Assembly: GCA_938021685.1 (NCBI GenBank)
Contig: CALIFM010000316.1
Coordinates: 1 to 6,933, forward strand
From: an uncultured Gammaproteobacteria bacterium
GTDB taxonomy: Bacteria > Pseudomonadota > Gammaproteobacteria > Arenicellales > Poriferihabitantaceae
Direction: 5' to 3'
DNA length: 6,933 bases
A program made the translations under genes and the position numbers. Of the stretch, positions 1 through 4,516 are shown piece after piece; position 1 is the stretch's first letter, and each line of letters opens with the position of its first letter. Below the pieces are notes generated by a model, which saw only the letters and a program-made list of their open reading frames with translations, was not told the origin of the DNA and ran no database searches.

Positions 1-2
1 AT

Positions 3-22
3 TTTAAAATAGCTATTTTAAA
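3..22. repeat. Perfect 20-bp palindrome in AT-rich leader
   Basis: The two 10-base halves (3-12 and 13-22) are exact reverse complements centred on the GC at 12-13. Only two of the 20 bases are G or C. It could be a DNA-bending or protein-binding site, or the tail of a weak bidirectional terminator for a gene beyond the left edge. A strong RNA hairpin is unlikely with so little G/C. No known operator consensus was recognised in it. The surrounding 1-137 region has only 27 G/C by hand count, also contains the palindrome TTAATTAA (27-34), and has a T6 run (37-42) followed by an A10 run (48-57). Confidence 0.55.
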
Positions 23-83
23 CTTATTAATTAACATTTTTTAGATGAAAAAAAAAACTAAATATCCCACTCTATTTAAAAGC

Positions 84-112
84 TTGAAAGTTAGGTAATA
101 TATTGCTATGTT
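84..112 (+). promoter_or_regulatory. Candidate sigma70 promoter of the zinc operon
   Basis: A -35-like TTGAAA lies at 84-89, followed by a 17-nt spacer and a -10-like TATGTT at 107-112 (four of six consensus bases). Transcription would start near 119-120, leaving a leader of under 20 nt before the ATG at 138. The region is so AT-rich that chance matches are easy, so the hexamers are only suggestive. The -10 falls inside the candidate Zur site, which fits zinc-dependent repression. Confidence 0.4.
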
Positions 113-122
113 ATAACAGAAC
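100..122. promoter_or_regulatory. Candidate Zur (zinc repressor) operator
   Basis: An imperfect palindrome is centred on T111. The right arm (112-122) begins TATAACA and matches the proteobacterial Zur consensus arm at 8 of 11 positions. The left arm (100-110) matches at 6 of 11. It also contains the exact 10-bp palindrome TGTTATAACA (109-118). It ends 15 nt before the start codon of a His-rich zinc-protein gene and overlaps the candidate -10 box. The consensus comes from established knowledge of the E. coli-type Zur site, and the alignment was made by eye. The AT-rich background raises the false-positive risk. Confidence 0.45.
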
Positions 123-137
123 AAATAATAGCTTATC

Positions 138-734
138 ATGATACCTAAACTTAAGTTTTTAGTCCCTTTTTCTTTCTTATGCGCAGCACCTGTATTTGCT
201 GAAACCGAAAGGCAACTGGATGCTCATAACCATGGAGAAGCCATGCTTAATATCGTCATGGACGGCAAATTAATGGAATTGACTTTTATCTCTCCATCCG
301 CCAATTTAATTGGGTTTGAGCACAAGCCAAAAAACCAAGAGCAGCAAGCAAAAGTTGACAGTGCCAAAGAAATGTTAGCTGACTACACTAAGCTCTTTGG
401 GCTACCCAGCCAAGCGGCCTGCAAGCCTATAAAAAGCGCAGTGCATTGGACCTTTGACGAGGGTTCAGGCCACGAAGAACATGACGAACACGAGGAGCAT
501 GGAGATCATGACGAACACGAAGAGCATGACGAGCACGAAGGCGCTGTTCATTCAGAGCTTGAAGCAGAATGGCGACTGGCTTGCGAAAAAGTAGACGCTT
601 TAAACTCAATCGAGGTGCAGCTGTTTAAACACTTCCCAGCGCTAGAAAAACTGCATGTCGAAGCTATATTCGCTGATTCACCGCTCGCTGCCACCTTAAC
701 ATCTGATGACAATTTGATCAAAAGACCTAAATAA
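138..734 (+). CDS. zrgA: ZrgA-family (DUF2796) secreted His-rich zinc-binding protein
   Basis: This is probably a periplasmic zinc-binding component that captures zinc for the ABC proteins encoded downstream. The 198-residue product starts with a Sec signal peptide: basic start, hydrophobic core at about 5-18, and cleavage predicted after the A-x-A-like VFA at 19-21. The mature end carries the motif AHNHGEAML (29-37), equivalent to the family's conserved N-terminal HxHG motif. Residues 112-138 are an acidic His-rich stretch with nine histidines, eight of them spaced exactly every third residue (112 to 133), interleaved with Asp/Glu. Cys95 and Cys149 flank this insert and could form a disulfide. 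The remainder matches the general DUF2796 layout. There is no proper lipobox around Cys15, so it is not predicted to be a lipoprotein. No good Shine-Dalgarno precedes the ATG, but the signal peptide begins right there. The gene is first in the operon and follows a candidate Zur site. The family call is solid; zinc transport is inferred from the Vibrio relative. Confidence 0.85.
   Translation: MIPKLKFLVPFSFLCAAPVFAETERQLDAHNHGEAMLNIVMDGKLMELTFISPSANLIGFEHKPKNQEQQAKVDSAKEMLADYTKLFGLPSQAACKPIKSAVHWTFDEGSGHEEHDEHEEHGDHDEHEEHDEHEGAVHSELEAEWRLACEKVDALNSIEVQLFKHFPALEKLHVEAIFADSPLAATLTSDDNLIKRPK
480..527 (+). repeat. Near-identical 21-nt direct repeat encoding His/Asp/Glu metal-binding segment
   Basis: Two 21-nt units (480-500 and 507-527) differ at one base (synonymous GAG/GAA) and encode the same seven residues, HDEHEEH, at 115-121 and 124-130. 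They are offset by 27 nt, a multiple of the 9-nt His-x-x period. This points to in-frame slippage or duplication as the way the metal-binding tract grows, and the tract length probably varies between strains. Confidence 0.85.
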
Positions 735-792
735 AGGCGATTGGGTATGTAATACTGCGTGCAGTTTAGAGATAACCGCTCCGCTCAATTAC

Positions 793-1494
793 ATGTCGAC
801 ACTGCTGGCGCTTGAATCGATCCGCTTCGGATGGAAATCACATACTGATGTGCTTAACATTCCGTCGTTTTCAGTTGACACGGGCCAGCACTGCTTTATT
901 ATGGGTCCCTCCGGCAGTGGCAAATCAACTTTGCTCAGTTTAATAGGGGGCGTCATTGAACCGCAGCAAGGTAAAGTAGTGCTTAATGGAGTCGACCTAG
1001 CCCCTCTAAAACCTGCTGCCAGAGACAAGATAAGAGCCGATTCAGTCGGCTTTATTTTTCAGCAATTTAATCTCGTGCCTTATCTAAGCAGCTATGAAAA
1101 TGTGCTGCTTCCCTGCCAATTCTCTGACAGTCGCACCCACAATGCCGTAGAACACGCAGGCAGCACCAAGACGGCAGCGCAAAATTTACTCGAAGGGTTC
1201 TTCACCGACAACCACAAACCTGACTTTGACCAGCCCGTAGCCGAGCTAAGCGTAGGCCAGCAACAACGTGTTGCTGCCGCCAGGGCCTTAATTGGTGGCC
1301 CCGCTTTAATCATTGCCGATGAACCGACCTCAGCACTAGACCACGACAATCGCTTACGCTTCATGTCCCTTTTATTGAACGAAGCAGACCACCAAGGCTC
1401 AACTGTTTTGTTTGTAAGTCACGATACCACGCTAGCAAGCCAGTTTGAAAAAAACTACAAGCTGTCTGAAATTAATCAGCAGGTGGCCGAATGA
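793..1494 (+). CDS. ABC transporter ATP-binding protein, LolD/MacB type (Zrg-like system)
   Basis: This is the cytoplasmic ATPase that should power the permease encoded immediately downstream. All core ABC motifs are present in the 233 residues: Walker A GPSGSGKST (38-46), Q-loop FQQFNLVPYLS (89-99), signature LSVGQQQRV (152-160), Walker B LIIADE with catalytic Glu177 (172-177), D-loop SALD (180-183) and switch His210. The FQQFNL-type Q-loop and overall length are typical of the LolD/FtsE/MacB branch, which pairs with FtsX-like permeases. The signature has Val in place of the usual third-position Gly (LSVGQ for LSGGQ), which I believe recurs in this subfamily. A polar, His-containing stretch (about 111-148) precedes the signature. 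The ATG lies 58 nt after the zrgA-like gene with no clear ribosome-binding site, and the stop overlaps the next start (ATGA). It probably corresponds to an ATPase of the Vibrio zrg locus, but I am not certain of the letter, so none is given. Confidence 0.9.
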   Translation: MSTLLALESIRFGWKSHTDVLNIPSFSVDTGQHCFIMGPSGSGKSTLLSLIGGVIEPQQGKVVLNGVDLAPLKPAARDKIRADSVGFIFQQFNLVPYLSSYENVLLPCQFSDSRTHNAVEHAGSTKTAAQNLLEGFFTDNHKPDFDQPVAELSVGQQQRVAAARALIGGPALIIADEPTSALDHDNRLRFMSLLLNEADHQGSTVLFVSHDTTLASQFEKNYKLSEINQQVAE

Positions 1495-2750
1495 ACCTAT
1501 TCAGGTTAGCGTTCAAAAGCCTTTGGAGCCGTCGTTTCACAGTGCTGCTTATCGTTGCAACCATCGCAATCAGCACCGCCTTATTACTTGGCATGGAGAA
1601 GGTCAGACAAAGTGCGCGCGCTAGCTTTACCAGCACCGTTTCTGGCGTAGATTTATTGGTGGGCGCCCGAAGCGGGCCGATTCCATTACTATTATATTCC
1701 GTATTTAGAATCGGCAACGCAACCAACAATATCACCTGGGAAAGCTATCAAGAGTTTGCAAATCGCTCAGACGTAAAGTGGGCTATTCCACTGTCACTTG
1801 GCGATTCCCACCGAGGATACCGCGTGCTCGGCACCAATCAGGACTACTTTAACCATTACCGCGTAGGCAATAAGAGAAAGCTCGCGTTTGCCGCTGGCAA
1901 ACCATTTAATGAGTTGCTTGAAGTGGTGATTGGCGCCGAAGTAGCAAAAAGCCTGCAATACGGTCTTGGTCAGTCACTAATTATCTCCCACGGCATTGGC
2001 AGCACCAGTTTTGCTGACCACGATGATAAGCCCTTTACCATTAGTGGAATTCTTAAACCAACCGGCACACCTGTTGATCGAACCATTCATGTAAGCTTGG
2101 CCGCGATTGAAGCAATTCATCTCGGTTGGGAACAAGGGGTTAAGATCCCAGGCGCACAGCGGTCTATAAACAGAATTCGTCCCAAAGAACTAGAACCTAA
2201 GGCAATCACGGCGTTTATGGTCGGTCTTGAAAGCCGCATACGTGTTTTCAAATTGCAACGGGTAATCAATGAATACAAGCAAGAACCTTTGCTTGCGATA
2301 TTGCCTGGAGTTGCCCTTCAAGAGCTTTGGGGCTTTATGTCAGTCGCCGAAAAAGCTCTTTGGCTCGTTTCCTTGTTTGTCGTGTTAGCCGGCTTTTTAG
2401 GCATGGTCGCTGTCTCATTGGCCGGTTTAAATGAACGACGGCGAGAAATTGCAGTCTATAGAGCAGTAGGTGCGAGTAGGCAAAATATATATGCTTTATT
2501 AATTATTGAAGCAATCATATTAACGATTATTGGCATTGGTCTCGGTGTCATCATCGTGACCATCGGTCTACTTGCTAGTCAAGGGTTGTTAGAAACACGC
2601 TTTGGGCTCTATGTAACAAGCTTGTGGCCAACGTTATCTGAATTAAAGATGCTGCTGGGTTTATTTATTGCTGGGCTCCTTTCAGGTATGGTACCTGCCT
2701 TTGTCGCTTACAGAAACTCGCTGGCTGATGGCCTGTCAGCGAAAGCTTGA
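1491..2750 (+). CDS. FtsX/MacB-like ABC transporter permease (Zrg-like system)
   Basis: This inner-membrane partner of the preceding ATPase has 419 residues. It shows the four-helix MacB/LolC layout: TM1 at about 16-35, a large periplasmic MacB-PCD-like domain (about 36-285), TM2 at about 287-311, TM3 at about 333-364 and TM4 at about 383-408. After TM2 comes the coupling stretch NERRREIAVYRAVGASRQNIY (from 314), the hallmark FtsX-family contact with the ATPase. The periplasmic domain contains a conserved-looking SHGIGSTSFADHDDKPF segment (166-182) with two His and three Asp that could touch metal or a partner protein. The start overlaps the ATPase stop as ATGA, with AGG at 1481-1483 acting as a short ribosome-binding site, so the pair is translationally coupled. 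Permeases of this class usually transmit mechanical work to periplasmic partners rather than forming an import channel, so its exact part in zinc handling is open. Confidence 0.88.
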   Translation: MNLFRLAFKSLWSRRFTVLLIVATIAISTALLLGMEKVRQSARASFTSTVSGVDLLVGARSGPIPLLLYSVFRIGNATNNITWESYQEFANRSDVKWAIPLSLGDSHRGYRVLGTNQDYFNHYRVGNKRKLAFAAGKPFNELLEVVIGAEVAKSLQYGLGQSLIISHGIGSTSFADHDDKPFTISGILKPTGTPVDRTIHVSLAAIEAIHLGWEQGVKIPGAQRSINRIRPKELEPKAITAFMVGLESRIRVFKLQRVINEYKQEPLLAILPGVALQELWGFMSVAEKALWLVSLFVVLAGFLGMVAVSLAGLNERRREIAVYRAVGASRQNIYALLIIEAIILTIIGIGLGVIIVTIGLLASQGLLETRFGLYVTSLWPTLSELKMLLGLFIAGLLSGMVPAFVAYRNSLADGLSAKA

Positions 2751-2752
2751 AC

Positions 2753-2797
2753 ATGAACCGCTTAACTCTAAATATTCAATCACTTAACAAAACATGA
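2753..2797 (+). other. Possible 14-codon coupling micro-ORF between permease and DUF3299 gene
   Basis: An ATG two bases after the permease stop opens a frame encoding MNRLTLNIQSLNKT. Its TGA overlaps the ATG of the next gene as ATGA (2794-2797). The arrangement would let ribosomes terminating on the permease re-initiate twice and so reach a gene that lacks any visible Shine-Dalgarno sequence. The peptide has no recognisable function, and a 14-codon frame in AT-rich spacer can arise by chance. Confidence 0.2.
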
Positions 2798-3381
2798 AAA
2801 CCACACACCGAAATCTTCGATCTTATGGGCTGCTATTGATTTTTTCGATGTTATTCGGCTTTAGTGCAAACTACAGCTTTTCATCTGACGCACCTAAAGA
2901 AGTGCTGTGGGACGCACTGATTCCAGAAGACTGGAACCCTGACAAGGTGTTCGATCAATATTCAGATGAAGAATTTACGGCCATGTCTGATGAGCAATAC
3001 TTCATGCTACAAGACGAAGTACAAAAGATGCTGGATGAAGCACCAACAGTCGACGCTCTAGATGGACAAGACATTAAGATCCCAGGCTATCTATTACCCT
3101 TAGAGTTTGATAAAACTAAAATCAAAGAGTTTTTATTGGTCCCCTACTTTGGCGCCTGCATGCATACCCCGCCGCCGCCCGCCAATCAAATCATACACGG
3201 CAAATTGCAGTCTGCTTTCACGTTAAAAGAACTCTATGAGCCCGTTTGGATTTCAGGAAAATTAAAGGCCATTCGGTCACAAACCAAACTCGGCGAAGCC
3301 GGCATCGTTGGAACCATCGATGTTGACACCGGCTATACCATGGAGGTAGATAAAGTCGAGCCTTATCAAGAGCAAAACTAA
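2794..3381 (+). CDS. Secreted DUF3299 family protein (zrg-locus partner)
   Basis: This is a 195-residue exported protein of unknown biochemical function. The N-terminus is a signal peptide or membrane anchor (basic 1-9, hydrophobic about 11-29). The cleavage site is ambiguous, near 25-33. A charged, acidic linker (about 34-90) rich in Asp, Glu and Met leads to the DUF3299 domain (about 91-188). Its diagnostic core is IPGYLLPLEF (96-105), then FLLVPYFGACMH (113-124) and TPPPPANQ (125-132). Cys122, His124 and the four prolines are the family hallmark. DUF3299 genes commonly sit beside ABC ATPase, FtsX-like permease and DUF2796 genes, as here, so it is likely an accessory periplasmic factor of the zinc system. 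The Cys-x-His pair could bind metal, which is inference only. Spacing to the permease is 43 nt, with no clear Shine-Dalgarno sequence. It is the last gene of the operon. Confidence 0.8.
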   Translation: MKTTHRNLRSYGLLLIFSMLFGFSANYSFSSDAPKEVLWDALIPEDWNPDKVFDQYSDEEFTAMSDEQYFMLQDEVQKMLDEAPTVDALDGQDIKIPGYLLPLEFDKTKIKEFLLVPYFGACMHTPPPPANQIIHGKLQSAFTLKELYEPVWISGKLKAIRSQTKLGEAGIVGTIDVDTGYTMEVDKVEPYQEQN

Positions 3382-3514
3382 TTAACAGAGCCTACTGAAA
3401 TTAGCAGAGCTCAAGGCACGCCACCTTAGCCAGCCCCACGCTGTTCAATGGGTTATATCTTAATAAGCCCTCCCACCTCTTCCTTCTGAATAAAATCTCT
3501 CCCATTGCTTTGCT

Positions 3515-3548
3515 GAAACGCCAGCGAAGTTTCGTTCCTGTTTTTTTT
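3515..3548 (+). terminator. Weak terminator-like element at the end of the zinc operon
   Basis: A 5-bp stem, GAAAC (3515-3519) with GTTTC (3529-3533), is followed seven bases later by eight consecutive T's (3541-3548). The stem is short and the gap to the T-run is long, so intrinsic termination would be inefficient. No better hairpin-plus-T-tract was found in the 241-nt gap between the two gene groups. It lies 134 nt beyond the DUF3299 stop codon. Confidence 0.25.
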
Positions 3549-3584
3549 GCATGGACGATCGCAATGGACGGTACACTATATGAT
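3547..3584 (+). promoter_or_regulatory. Weak promoter-like sequence upstream of the phosphotransferase gene
   Basis: A -10-like TATGAT (3579-3584, five of six consensus bases) lies 38 nt before the next start codon but has no acceptable -35 at 16-18 nt. A second option pairs TTGCAT (3547-3552) with TACACT (3572-3577) over a long 19-nt spacer. A repeated 7-mer ATGGACG (3551-3557 and 3564-3570, 13 nt apart) sits in the -35 region and could be an activator site. A promoter is expected here because the gap separates unrelated pathways, but the exact element is uncertain. Confidence 0.25.
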
Positions 3585-3622
3585 ACTGAGCTAATGGCGA
3601 TGCAAAACAAACACACGACACC

Positions 3623-4516
3623 ATGAACATTGAACAAGCCATAGAGCGCGCCCTCGCCCTACCATGTTGGCAGGCGCCGAGCACACCTAAACCGTTGGAA
3701 GGCGGCATTACCAATCTCAATCTGCACCTAACTGATCAACAGCAAGCTTATGTGGTACGACTAGGTGATGATATATTAGAGCATGGGGTAATGCGCTTCA
3801 ATGAACTAGCCATCAGCCGTGCAGCACATGCTGCAGGCCTGTCGCCGAAAGTACATTACACCGAGCCTGGAGTGCTGGTACTGGAATATCTTGACGCTGC
3901 TGCTTTAAGTGCGCAAGATGTGCAAGACCCCGCTACCTTAGTGCAGATTGTTGATCTGCTTAAGCGGGTGCACCAAGAGCTACCGAAGCACCTGCGTGGC
4001 CCAGTGCTTACTTTTTGGGTGTTTCATGTAGTACAAGACTATGCGACCACTTTACGCGAATTGGGTTCTGCACATATATCAAAGCTCGATGTATTGCTCA
4101 CGCAAGCAGCACAGTTACAAAAAGCGATTGGCAATGTTGACCTCGTACTGGGGCATAATGATTTATTGCCGGCCAATATTCTACGTAACGATAAGCGATT
4201 ATGGTTGATTGATTGGGAGTACGCAGGGTTTAACTCGCCCTTGTTTGACTTAGGTGGCCTAGCCACCAACAACGGGCTCTCTCCCGATGCCGAGCAAGCC
4301 ATGCTGCAACAATATTTCGGCCATATACCCGATGCTGATTTACTGCGCCAATATGAAGCAATGAAGTGCGCGTCCTTACTGCGGGAGGCCCTATGGTCGA
4401 TGGTGTCAGAGCTCACCTCAAAGATAGATTTCGATTACGCCAGCTATAGCGCTGAAAATCTCGATCACTACCAGCAAGCCTATGCGGCTCTGTCCTTTAC
4501 AGGCAAGAAAAAATGA
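3623..4516 (+). CDS. Choline/ethanolamine kinase-like phosphotransferase (APH fold)
   Basis: This 297-residue cytoplasmic kinase-fold protein has the standard length for the family. Visible landmarks are the N-lobe GGITNLN loop (27-33), YVVRL (43-47) where Arg46 takes the place of the usual ATP-binding Lys, as is frequent in bacterial choline-kinase-like proteins, and LEYLDA (hinge region). The catalytic loop is GHNDLLPANIL (177-187), with catalytic Asp180 and metal-binding Asn185. The metal-binding LIDWEYAG (195-202) has Asp197 in the DFG position. The GHNDLLxAN and DWEYAG wording is that of choline/ethanolamine kinases rather than antibiotic kinases. Its stop overlaps the start of the dimethylglycine-dehydrogenase-like gene (ATGA), so the two are translated together and probably act in one pathway for choline-derived or other methylated amines. 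The substrate is not established. The ATG has no evident Shine-Dalgarno sequence. Confidence 0.85.
   Translation: MNIEQAIERALALPCWQAPSTPKPLEGGITNLNLHLTDQQQAYVVRLGDDILEHGVMRFNELAISRAAHAAGLSPKVHYTEPGVLVLEYLDAAALSAQDVQDPATLVQIVDLLKRVHQELPKHLRGPVLTFWVFHVVQDYATTLRELGSAHISKLDVLLTQAAQLQKAIGNVDLVLGHNDLLPANILRNDKRLWLIDWEYAGFNSPLFDLGGLATNNGLSPDAEQAMLQQYFGHIPDADLLRQYEAMKCASLLREALWSMVSELTSKIDFDYASYSAENLDHYQQAYAALSFTGKKK

Noticed and set aside
138..200. Lipoprotein signal at Cys15 of the zinc protein
   Set aside because: The preceding residues (SFL) do not fit a lipobox, and a normal A-x-A-type cleavage site follows at 19-21.
480..527. CRISPR-like direct repeats
   Set aside because: Only two units lie inside a coding frame with a 6-nt gap; they are explained by the periodic His tract.
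427..609. Minus-strand frame opposite the His-rich tract
   Set aside because: Its Arg/His-rich composition is the mirror of the repetitive CAT/GAA codons in the zinc-protein gene; it has no independent features.
789..1364. Minus-strand frames opposite the ATPase gene
   Set aside because: They lie wholly over a gene with intact ABC motifs and show no recognisable domain.
1472..1735. Minus-strand frame at the ATPase/permease junction
   Set aside because: It overlaps the coupled ATGA junction of two well-supported genes and has no homology I recognise.
793..2750. Assignment as lolCDE or macB proper
   Set aside because: The permease lacks a fused ATPase domain (MacB), there is no second permease gene (LolC/LolE), and the DUF2796/DUF3299 neighbours point to the zinc-linked subgroup.
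3382..3622. Glycine or other riboswitch before the GcvT-type operon
   Set aside because: No paired glycine-aptamer core or other known riboswitch consensus was found, only short weak stems.
3401..3720. Two overlapping minus-strand frames in the gap before the kinase gene
   Set aside because: Each runs into or beyond the kinase start, they occupy different frames over the same DNA, and neither shows a domain, signal peptide or ribosome-binding site.
4039..4416. 125-codon minus-strand frame inside the kinase gene
   Set aside because: It lies antisense to the catalytic loop and DWEYAG region, which are clearly coding on the + strand.
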